The position numbers and the translations under genes were made by a program. This document shows positions 1-5,032 of a stretch of 5,032 nt of DNA, piece by piece (the first letter of the stretch is position 1; every line of letters starts with the position of its first letter). Location of the stretch: positions 1-5,032 of the forward strand of contig RFIY01000265.1 in the NCBI GenBank assembly GCA_003695505.1, read 5' to 3'. Origin of the DNA: J088 sp003695505 [NCBI: Candidatus Dadabacteria bacterium] (GTDB taxonomy: Bacteria > J088). The notes under the pieces were generated by a model. It saw nothing but the letters and a program-made list of their open reading frames with translations, did not search any database and was not told where the DNA came from.

Positions 1-347
1 CCTTCCGTCGCGGCAACCGCCGCGTGCTCCGGATTGCGTCCGGTCGCAAATGCATTCGGCGTCGCGATGGGGATGACATATACGGCCGGCATCGGCAGCC
101 CGGCGCGCCGCGACAACTCGCGAACCAGCCCGACCAGGCGCGGTGCGGACTGTTCATCGACGGGCCGGGCGCGATACATCGCCAGCACGATCCGGTCGCT
201 GAACCAGTACGAAAAGAAATTCATCCCGACCGCAAGCACGAATGCAATGATCAATCCGCTGCGCCCGCCGGCCACCTGTCCGATGGCCAGAAACAGGCCC
301 GTCAGCCCGGCGAGCAGCACCGCTGTCCGCAGTCCGTTTGTGTTCAA
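1..347 (-). CDS. htpX: HtpX-family membrane zinc metalloprotease, N-terminal part (runs off left edge)
   Basis: HtpX (peptidase family M48B) is an inner-membrane zinc endoprotease that degrades misfolded membrane proteins, working alongside FtsH in E. coli. I translated 115 codons from a TTG start at 347-345. Two hydrophobic segments lie at about residues 8-25 and 31-49. They are followed by the family-typical [18 protein letters not shown] (41-58), [11 protein letters not shown] (83-93) and [10 protein letters not shown] (97-106). These match the conserved N-terminal half of HtpX closely. The HExxH zinc site should follow within a few dozen residues but lies outside the window, so catalytic integrity cannot be judged; the full protein is usually near 285-295 residues. 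TTG is chosen because AAGGAG at 360-355 sits 7 nt upstream and the protein begins where the family normally does. No upstream ATG in this frame fits better. The gene lies 89 bp downstream of ggt in the same direction. Confidence 0.93.
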   Translation of the reverse strand, partial: MNTNGLRTAVLLAGLTGLFLAIGQVAGGRSGLIIAFVLAVGMNFFSYWFSDRIVLAMYRARPVDEQSAPRLVGLVRELSRRAGLPMPAVYVIPIATPNAFATGRNPEHAAVAATE

Positions 348-354
348 CGCGTCT

Positions 355-360
355 CTCCTT
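355..360 (-). promoter_or_regulatory. Ribosome binding site of htpX
   Basis: AAGGAG reads on the minus strand from 360 to 355, with 7 nt between it and the TTG codon at 347. This strong Shine-Dalgarno match supports the rare TTG start of htpX. Confidence 0.75.
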
Positions 361-361
361 G

Positions 362-392
362 CGGTTTCAGGTCAACAGCGCGCACGAAACCG
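362..392 (-). promoter_or_regulatory. Hairpin in the htpX leader, next to the ribosome binding site
   Basis: The arms CGGTTTC and GAAACCG (362-368 and 386-392) are perfect 7-bp complements around a 17-nt loop, with a possible extra G-U pair at 361/393. In the htpX transcript the 3' arm ends one or two bases before the AAGGAG site. The stem could affect ribosome access or mRNA stability. It has no U-tract on either strand, so it is not a normal terminator. The pairing is seen directly; a regulatory role is inference. Confidence 0.35.
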
Positions 393-412
393 TACGCGGC
401 CCGTCTGCTGCA

Positions 413-440
413 AAAGTAAACACATCCGGGGCCTCGTCAA
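413..440 (-). promoter_or_regulatory. Possible sigma-70-type promoter of htpX
   Basis: On the minus strand TTGACG (440-435) overlaps the ggt stop codon and matches the -35 consensus at five of six bases. It is followed after 16 nt by TACTTT (418-413), a weak -10 match at three of six. The block 409-420 is the only AT-rich patch in the gap. Transcription would begin near 406, giving a leader of about 59 nt that contains the hairpin at 362-392. The -10 element is poor, so this is tentative; read-through from ggt is the alternative. Confidence 0.3.
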
Positions 441-2113
441 GGTTTGACGCCGACCAGCCGTGCGCTGGTTCCCGGCTGTCGGGGATCGGCGGCGGCCAGC
501 CATTGCCGGCCCAGTCGTGCAGCGACATGGACCTCGCCAATTGGCCAGCCTGCGTCGACAATCGTGTGGCCTCGCGCGACCAGCGCAGCCTGCAAGTCGC
601 CATCAAGGGCGCCTGGTTCGGCATAGACCCGATCCGGCAGCCACTGGTGGTGAATACGCGGGCGGCGAACCGCCGCCCGCGCCGACAACTGTTCAACGAC
701 CATGCCGAGTAGCACCTGCATCGTCGCCGTCGGAATCCGCGATCCGCCCGGCGAGCCGATCGCGATCACATCTTCTCCGCGCACGGCAATCGTCGGCGTC
801 ATAGAACTCAACATGCGGGCCCCGGGGCGGGGCGCGTTGGCATTGCCCTGCACGAGGCCGTACAGATTGGGGGCACCCGGTCGTGTGGCAAAGTCATCCA
901 TCTCGTTGTTCAGCAAAATGCCGACTTCGGGCACGAACACGCCGCTGCCGAAACTGCCGTTGAGCGTCACGGTCATGGCGACGGCATTGCCCGCTGCATC
1001 GACGACGGAAAGATGTGTCGTCTCGCTGATGTCGTGCCCATAGGGGTGAACCTGGGCGGATGGCGTGGCATGTTGCAGGTCGATCGTACGCGCCAGCCGG
1101 TCCAGACGCGCCGGATCAAGCAGGACATCCGGCGAAACGCCTGTGTATTGCGGATCCGCCAGCAAGTAACGATCCGCGTAGGCACGGCGCCACGATTCGA
1201 TCAGCAGATGCAACCGGTCTACCGGAGCCTGCTGCGGCCACCCACGGCGCTCGATCAGGCCGAACGTCTCGGCCATCAGAATCCCACCAGATGAAGGCAG
1301 CCCCATGGCCGCGATACGCCACCCGAATGCATCAAACTGCACCGGCGAACGCCATACGGCGCGATACTCCGCGAGGTCGGTCACGGTCAGAACGCCGCCG
1401 GCGTCCCGCGCGGCCCGCGCAATGGCTTCGGCGCGCGTCCCCGTGGTGATCGCTGCCGGACCGCGCGCCTGGTAGGCCGCCAGCGCATCGGCGAGCGCTG
1501 GCACGGCGATCACACTACCTGTAACCGGAAGGCGGCCGTCGGGGAACCAGGTTCGTTTCGTTGCAGGAAAGGTAGACAACAAGGTTCGCCTGCGCCACAG
1601 ATCACGGGCCAGACGCACGGTCACTGGGATTCCCCGCCGCGCGAGCTCGATTGCCGGCGTGACGACGTCGCGCCAGGGCAGAGCGCCATAGCGGCGGTGC
1701 AGCTCGAAATAGCCCGCCGGCGCGCCTGGCACGCCCACAGCGAGTCCACCGACAAGCGACGCCCGTTCAGGCAAACCGGCCTGGGTAAACATGTCCGGCG
1801 TCGCCGCGGCTGGTGCCGTCTCGCGAAAATCCAGGCTACTGGTCCGTCCGTCCACGCGGACGACCGCGAAACCTCCGCCACCGAGGTTGCCCGCCTGCGG
1901 ATGCACAACCGCCAGAACCAGCGCCGTCGCAACCGCTGCATCGACCGCGTTCCCACCGCGTGCGAGTACGGACACACCGACTTGCGTGGCCAGTTCATGC
2001 GTTGACGCCACCGCACCGCGCGCCGGCGTCGCGAGCGCAGCGTGATGGACTGGATTGCAGGCGGCAAGTGCCGCGAACAGAACATAGATGAATAACCGTT
2101 GAGTCATGGACAA
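437..2113 (-). CDS. ggt: Gamma-glutamyltransferase (glutathione hydrolase) precursor with lipobox
   Basis: GGT cleaves or transfers the gamma-glutamyl group of glutathione and related compounds, usually in the periplasm. The precursor cuts itself before a catalytic Thr into a large and a small subunit. Here the nucleophile is Thr365 in ETTHLSVVD, giving subunits of about 345 and 194 residues. Counterparts of E. coli substrate residues are visible: Arg97 (DFRETAP), Asn385 (TLN), Asp407 (NNEMDDF), Ser436-Ser437 (MLSSMTP) and Gly456-Gly457 (GSPGGSRI). Glu404 replaces the E. coli Gln, as in human GGT1. The lid loop is present with Tyr418, and the Asp-to-Ser spacing (29) equals that of E. coli. 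The N-terminus has a hydrophobic stretch ending in LAAC, with Cys19 as a likely lipidation site; E. coli GGT is soluble. I chose TTG at 2113-2111 because GAGGAAG (2126-2120) is well spaced for it. ATG at 2107 (556 residues) or TTG at 2131 (564) are alternatives. The length is normal and no damage is seen. Confidence 0.95.
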   Translation of the reverse strand: MSMTQRLFIYVLFAALAACNPVHHAALATPARGAVASTHELATQVGVSVLARGGNAVDAAVATALVLAVVHPQAGNLGGGGFAVVRVDGRTSSLDFRETAPAAATPDMFTQAGLPERASLVGGLAVGVPGAPAGYFELHRRYGALPWRDVVTPAIELARRGIPVTVRLARDLWRRRTLLSTFPATKRTWFPDGRLPVTGSVIAVPALADALAAYQARGPAAITTGTRAEAIARAARDAGGVLTVTDLAEYRAVWRSPVQFDAFGWRIAAMGLPSSGGILMAETFGLIERRGWPQQAPVDRLHLLIESWRRAYADRYLLADPQYTGVSPDVLLDPARLDRLARTIDLQHATPSAQVHPYGHDISETTHLSVVDAAGNAVAMTVTLNGSFGSGVFVPEVGILLNNEMDDFATRPGAPNLYGLVQGNANAPRPGARMLSSMTPTIAVRGEDVIAIGSPGGSRIPTATMQVLLGMVVEQLSARAAVRRPRIHHQWLPDRVYAEPGALDGDLQAALVARGHTIVDAGWPIGEVHVAARLGRQWLAAADPRQPGTSARLVGVKP

Positions 2114-2119
2114 TGCTCG

Positions 2120-2126
2120 CTTCCTC
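2120..2126 (-). promoter_or_regulatory. Ribosome binding site deciding the ggt start
   Basis: GAGGAAG reads on the minus strand at 2126-2120. Its AGGA core (2125-2122) lies 8 nt before TTG at 2113, a good distance. It is about 14-15 nt from ATG at 2107, which is long, and it lies inside the reading frame if TTG at 2131 is used. The site therefore favours TTG 2113, though the ATG cannot be excluded. Confidence 0.55.
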
Positions 2127-2151
2127 GACAACGTATCGTTCGGTCCGGATC

Positions 2152-2160
2152 TACTATGAT
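2152..2160 (+). promoter_or_regulatory. Possible -10 element of the lipoprotein gene (leaderless type)
   Basis: TATGAT at 2155-2160 matches the TATAAT consensus at five of six bases; TACTAT overlaps it at 2152-2157. Six bases separate it from the ATG at 2167, so a start of transcription at the usual distance would fall on the A of the start codon. No -35 hexamer with a 16-18 nt spacer is evident; TCGACA at 2125-2130 is too far away. The same patch read on the minus strand gives CATAGT (2159-2154), a four-of-six -10 match that could serve ggt. Confidence 0.4.
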
Positions 2161-2166
2161 GTTCCC

Positions 2167-4611
2167 ATGAACACGCGCACGAAGCTGACGCTGCTGGCCA
2201 TTGCGCTGGGGGGCCTGTCCTGCACGACGGATCGCTGCCGTCCGGAACTGGTCACCGAACCCGCCGGCACCACGCACCGCATCCCGGACAACAGCAGCCT
2301 GACGCTGACCGCTGTCGTCAGGGGCTGCGCGGATGCCGCACCCACTGGAGACATACGCTGGTACTGGGACAATGACGGCGACCAGCAGCTCACCGGAGAT
2401 GAGAGCTTGCCGGTGGCCAGCACACCGACGTACACCGCCTACGTCTGCGAGGCGGACCGCGGCACGCACCTGTTGCGCGTCGAAGCCGGCCTGAGTGCGC
2501 CAACGGAGCCGGGCGAGGCGACGCTGTCGCGCGATCTGCTGATCGAGGTGGTGCCGCGAACGGAGAGCCCGGCGCGACCGGCCTGTGTTGCCGACGCACT
2601 CGCGACGATCCGCAATGCCGGCGAAATCACGTCGGCCAACGTAGCCCGCACATTTGCAGAGGCGCAGCAATGCCTGGCCGAATGGACCGCCGTCGCCCCT
2701 TGTGACTTCGAAGCAACATACGGCGCAGCGCTCGCCGAACTGGCGCTGTTCGCCGGACGCATCCCGGAACGGTGGCAGAACCGCGCGCAACTGAGTGTGT
2801 CGGACGTCGTAGACATCGCCGAGCAGGAACTCAACCCACTCGGCGAACGGCTCGCGCTGCTCGATGCGCGCGCCCCCGATTCGTTCAGCTTTCGCGTCGA
2901 TGGCAAGTTCCAGCTCCGACTGTTCGACGACCTGCCCTGGTTACGCGGCAACGAGAACGTCGATGTCCTGCTTCAGGGCGAACATGACATCGCGGATATC
3001 CACCTGTTCGCCGCACTGACCCGTGCGCTGCGGGGCGGCGCGGAAATACTGCTCGCCTACCAGGGCCTGATCGACTTCGGTCTGTCCACACCGCGCCTTG
3101 ACCGGGTCAATCCCCAGGAGCGCATGCGAGCGTTTCTGACCGAAGTCGAACAGAATCCCGAGTTCCTGACGTTCAACGACGAGGCAACTCCGGACGCGGC
3201 CACACGCCTGCAGACTGCGCGCGGCCTGTTCGTCGATGCAATCCGCGACGCGCGCCAGGGACTCGATACGGTCGCGCGAGAAACCGACAATCAGATCGAC
3301 GACATCGTCCGCTACTGGGATTGCGGCCGGGACGGCGTCTGTGACTGCAATAATCGAGACGAGATCGTCTTTCAGACCTGCCCCAACGACGACGGCGTGA
3401 CCTACAGCGCGCCGGACGACGACGGCAGCGAGGGAAACCAACGCTACGACCGCGGGGAGCCCGTCGGGAGTGATCGCCTTGCGGTCGGCCAGTTTCTCGC
3501 GATCGATCTGCCCTCGGATATTTCCCGATTTCGCGCGCAGCTACAAATGGTGGCCGAAAATCTCGCCGCCGGCGCGCCCCCACTCGACCTGGACGAACTG
3601 GTCGGTCTGCCCGATGGCACCCTGCGCAACGCGGTATTCAACCCGCTCGATCTGCCCTACCCCCAGATTCGCCTGTCGCAATGGTTCGACAGTCCCACGC
3701 CTCCGCGTGACCTGATCCCGCTTTACAGCCGAAGTGAACGCACTTTTCTGTTCGACATTGAATCCGAAGCCTGGGACGACGCCGGCTACGACGGCGTCAC
3801 CGACGTCGCCGAATCGATCCGAACCGTGACCAATCCGGAAGGCCTGGACCCCGGCACCAGATGGGATCCACTGGACAACCCCGACCCGCACTTCGACAAT
3901 TTCCGCCCGCTCTGCACACCAACCTGCAATTTCAACGACGGCACCGATAACGATGCCGACGGCCTGATCGACGATGACGATCGCGTGGTCATCAACCAGT
4001 TTGGCGTGAGCATCGCGTTACCGCAGGAGCTTGGCGTTGAAGGCAACCTGATGTTCGACTGGGTCGACCTGAATGGAAACCACGTCCACGACGCGACGGA
4101 ACCGTCGGAGCCCTTTGACGACACAGGCGTCCAGAACCACCGCGGCGAGCTCGTCAATCGCCCTGGCGCCTGGGACTACGCCGACCGGGAACACCCGTGG
4201 CCCTCCGGCGCCGACGTGGGGCCGGGCGGCGGGCGTCAGCAGACTGACCCCGCAAACGGAACAGATCGGGACATCGCCGCAAGGCAGTTCGCGTTGTCGC
4301 TATTCGGAACCGCCGATGAGCAGTCCCGCATACAGGTCGACTACCCGGGGCTGTACGACCCGTTCTATCTGTTCCTGCCCGATCCAACGTTCTCTGGTGT
4401 GCTGACCTTCCTTCCGAACGAAATCCAGGGACTGGACGGCCGCTTCCTGACCGACAATGCAACACTGTTCCGCTTTGCGAACAAACTGCTGGAATTCGGC
4501 AACCTGATCCTCGTTGGCCAACGCACCGGCGACAACCGGACGATTGCGCCCCTGAACCTCGGCGGCCACATTTGCGCGAATGAAACGGCCTGCCGCGCAG
4601 CCGCACGCTAG
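2167..4611 (+). CDS. Large acidic putative lipoprotein with EF-hand-like calcium loops, function unknown
   Basis: I do not recognise a named family. The 814-residue product starts with a secretion signal: MNTRTK, a hydrophobic stretch, then GGLSC with Cys19 as probable lipid site, though position -3 is Gly rather than Leu. Residues about 33-130 look like a beta-rich, Ig-like domain with Cys54 and Cys94. Residues about 140-380 look mainly helical, with a faint TPR-like stretch at 165-195. Acidic loops like calcium sites occur at 68-79 (DNDGDQQLTGDE, with Asp at 1, 3, 5 and Glu at 12), 422-432 (EGNQRYDRGEP), 538-546 (DAGYDGVTD), 594-605 (DNDADGLIDDDD) and 634-645 (DLNGNHVHDATE). Besides Cys19 there are 14 cysteines, which fits disulfides outside the cytoplasm. 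ATG 2167 is chosen because the signal sequence begins there; an in-frame ATG at 2113 adds 18 residues that hide it. No Shine-Dalgarno site is evident. It diverges from ggt and converges on the kinase gene. An envelope or surface role is inference. Confidence 0.88.
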   Translation: MNTRTKLTLLAIALGGLSCTTDRCRPELVTEPAGTTHRIPDNSSLTLTAVVRGCADAAPTGDIRWYWDNDGDQQLTGDESLPVASTPTYTAYVCEADRGTHLLRVEAGLSAPTEPGEATLSRDLLIEVVPRTESPARPACVADALATIRNAGEITSANVARTFAEAQQCLAEWTAVAPCDFEATYGAALAELALFAGRIPERWQNRAQLSVSDVVDIAEQELNPLGERLALLDARAPDSFSFRVDGKFQLRLFDDLPWLRGNENVDVLLQGEHDIADIHLFAALTRALRGGAEILLAYQGLIDFGLSTPRLDRVNPQERMRAFLTEVEQNPEFLTFNDEATPDAATRLQTARGLFVDAIRDARQGLDTVARETDNQIDDIVRYWDCGRDGVCDCNNRDEIVFQTCPNDDGVTYSAPDDDGSEGNQRYDRGEPVGSDRLAVGQFLAIDLPSDISRFRAQLQMVAENLAAGAPPLDLDELVGLPDGTLRNAVFNPLDLPYPQIRLSQWFDSPTPPRDLIPLYSRSERTFLFDIESEAWDDAGYDGVTDVAESIRTVTNPEGLDPGTRWDPLDNPDPHFDNFRPLCTPTCNFNDGTDNDADGLIDDDDRVVINQFGVSIALPQELGVEGNLMFDWVDLNGNHVHDATEPSEPFDDTGVQNHRGELVNRPGAWDYADREHPWPSGADVGPGGGRQQTDPANGTDRDIAARQFALSLFGTADEQSRIQVDYPGLYDPFYLFLPDPTFSGVLTFLPNEIQGLDGRFLTDNATLFRFANKLLEFGNLILVGQRTGDNRTIAPLNLGGHICANETACRAAAR
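2368..2403 (+). other. EF-hand-like calcium-binding loop in the lipoprotein (residues 68-79)
   Basis: The encoded loop has Asp at positions 1, 3 and 5, Leu at 8 and Glu at 12, which is the EF-hand ligand pattern apart from a Gln where Gly is usual at 6. It sits inside the N-terminal beta-rich domain and not between clear helices, so it may be a calcium-stabilised beta-domain loop and not a true EF-hand. Confidence 0.45.
3946..3981 (+). other. DxDxDG calcium-binding-type loop in the lipoprotein (residues 594-605)
   Basis: DNDADGLIDDDD has Asp at 1, 3 and 5, Gly at 6, Ile at 8 and Asp at 12, a complete calcium-loop pattern like those of EF-hands and thrombospondin type 3 repeats. It follows Cys583 and Cys587 in a context (C-x3-C-x3-DG-x-DNDADG) typical of many extracellular proteins of Myxococcota-like bacteria. 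Calcium binding is inferred from the pattern alone. Confidence 0.55.
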
Positions 4612-4651
4612 CCCGCCCCGACGTCGGCGCCACGGGGTTCGGTACCCGCGG
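4612..4651. other. Convergent intergenic gap, GC-rich, no clear terminator
   Basis: This 40-bp stretch separates the stop codons of the lipoprotein gene and the kinase gene. It holds CCCCG (4616-4620) and CGGGG (4633-4637), which could pair across 12 nt, and a weaker GGGT/ACCC pair (4635-4638 and 4644-4647). There is no T-tract on either strand, so a standard intrinsic terminator is not seen here. Confidence 0.4.
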
Positions 4652-5032
4652 TCAGTCTGCGCTTGCAGACTGTTCCGCTGCGGAACAGTTCTCCACGTCG
4701 CCGGCACCGGGCAACTCGATCCAGAACGTACTGCCCTCGCCTTCACTGCTGCGAACCCCGACCCGCCCCTGATGCAGGACCGCGATATGCTTGACGATTG
4801 CCAGACCGAGCCCGGTCCCACCAACCTCGCGGCTCCGTGACCGGTCGACACGATAGAATCTTTCGAACAATCGCTCCTGATGCTCAACGGGAATACCAGG
4901 CCCGCGATCAACCACTTCGATCCGCACCATGTCGTCACTTCCCTGGCCCGCTGCTCGAATCTGAACCGTCGGGTCGTCGCCCCCATAGCGCGCCGCGTTT
5001 GACAGCAGGTTCACGAGCGCCTGTTCCAGTAG
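4652..5032 (-). CDS. Sensor histidine kinase, C-terminal ATPase domain (PhoR-like; runs off right edge)
   Basis: This is the end of a two-component sensor kinase: 126 codons of the HATPase_c domain, which binds ATP and phosphorylates the conserved His of the dimerisation domain. Motifs in order from the window edge are the N box LEQALVNLLSNAARYG, the G1 box DRGPGIP, the F box LFERFYRVDRSRSRE and the G2 box GGTGLGLAIVKHI, ending in GSTFWIELP. The RVDRSRSRE-GGTGLGLAIVKH string is characteristic of PhoR-like phosphate sensors and close relatives, but the sensor and His domains lie outside the window, so the signal is unknown. The frame is open to the edge; an internal GTG at 5014 lies in the N box and is not a start. 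A polar tail of about 18 residues after WIELP (GAGDVENCSAAEQSASAD) is encoded by the inverted repeats at 4653-4689. A partner response regulator would be expected outside the window. Confidence 0.95.
   Translation of the reverse strand, partial: LLEQALVNLLSNAARYGGDDPTVQIRAAGQGSDDMVRIEVVDRGPGIPVEHQERLFERFYRVDRSRSREVGGTGLGLAIVKHIAVLHQGRVGVRSSEGEGSTFWIELPGAGDVENCSAAEQSASAD
4653..4689. repeat. Two overlapping perfect inverted repeats at the 3' end of the kinase gene
   Basis: The first repeat is CAGTCTGC (4653-4660), a 4-nt loop, then GCAGACTG (4665-4672). The second is ACTGTTCCGC (4669-4678), one base, then GCGGAACAGT (4680-4689), which folds as a 9-bp stem with a 3-nt loop. They share ACTG at 4669-4672, so in RNA the two full stems exclude each other. 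The kinase stop codon lies in the first arm. There is no T-run after either stem on either strand. Possible roles are termination for both converging genes, protection of the mRNA 3' end, or a protein-binding site. Confidence 0.6.

Noticed and set aside
2108-2131. TTG at 2131 as start of ggt
   Set aside because: The only good Shine-Dalgarno sequence (2126-2120) lies downstream of this codon and fits TTG 2113 better.
2113-2166. Upstream in-frame ATG at 2113 as start of the lipoprotein
   Set aside because: It would add 18 residues in front of a proper signal sequence, overlap the ggt start region and lack a ribosome binding site. ATG at 2167 gives a normal secretion signal.
2104-2790. Open frame of 228 codons on the minus strand across the start of the lipoprotein gene
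   Set aside because: It overlaps the lipoprotein gene, which has a clear signal sequence, and reads as an Arg- and Ala-rich product without a recognisable domain, as expected for antisense frames in high-GC DNA.
4653-4689. Standard intrinsic terminator for the lipoprotein or kinase gene
   Set aside because: The stems are strong, but no T-tract follows on either strand (TTCTCC on plus, ACCGCG on minus). They are therefore listed as inverted repeats.
4300-4986. Open frame of 228 codons on the minus strand across the lipoprotein end and kinase gene
   Set aside because: It runs in a different frame from the kinase, whose motifs are unmistakable, and overlaps both real genes. It shows no family features.
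4652-5014. Complete short protein starting at GTG 5014
   Set aside because: The codons before it continue the histidine kinase N box (LEQAL) to the window edge, so this is an internal codon of a truncated gene.
1-5032. CRISPR array, insertion sequence, tRNA or defence system
   Set aside because: No regularly spaced repeats, transposase-like frames, tRNA-like structures or defence-related domains were seen on either strand. The gene content is envelope-related housekeeping plus one unknown lipoprotein.

Overview
The window is high-GC DNA from what looks like a Gram-negative bacterium. It carries two genes whose products have lipoprotein-type signal sequences, an HtpX-type membrane protease and a PhoR-like sensor kinase. 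The large lipoprotein contains an Asp-Asn-Asp-x-Asp-Gly run and 'D-x-N-G-N...GEP'-like loops. These recall secreted proteins of Myxococcota and related former Deltaproteobacteria, but this taxonomic hint is an inference and not proven.

Layout: (1) 1-347, minus: the 5' part of htpX, cut by the window edge before its zinc-binding HExxH motif. (2) 348-436: an 89-bp leader with a possible promoter and a hairpin just upstream of the htpX ribosome binding site. (3) 437-2113, minus: a complete gamma-glutamyltransferase with all main catalytic and substrate residues recognisable and a lipobox at the N-terminus. (4) 2114-2166: a short divergent promoter region. (5) 2167-4611, plus: an 814-residue acidic, cysteine-containing putative lipoprotein with several calcium-loop-like segments; I do not recognise its function. 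(6) 4612-4651: a short convergent gap. (7) 4652-5032, minus: the C-terminal catalytic domain of a sensor histidine kinase, cut by the right edge. Its last codons contain two overlapping perfect inverted repeats.

How the genes relate: ggt and htpX lie in the same direction, 89 bp apart, and could be partly co-transcribed, but they have no known shared pathway. GGT acts on glutathione and gamma-glutamyl compounds in the periplasm, while HtpX degrades damaged membrane proteins. The large lipoprotein is transcribed divergently from ggt and converges on the kinase gene. The common theme is the cell envelope. I see no mobile element, CRISPR array, tRNA, rRNA or recognisable defence system. The most interesting items are the large lipoprotein, its possible leaderless start, and the overlapping inverted repeats at the end of the kinase gene.
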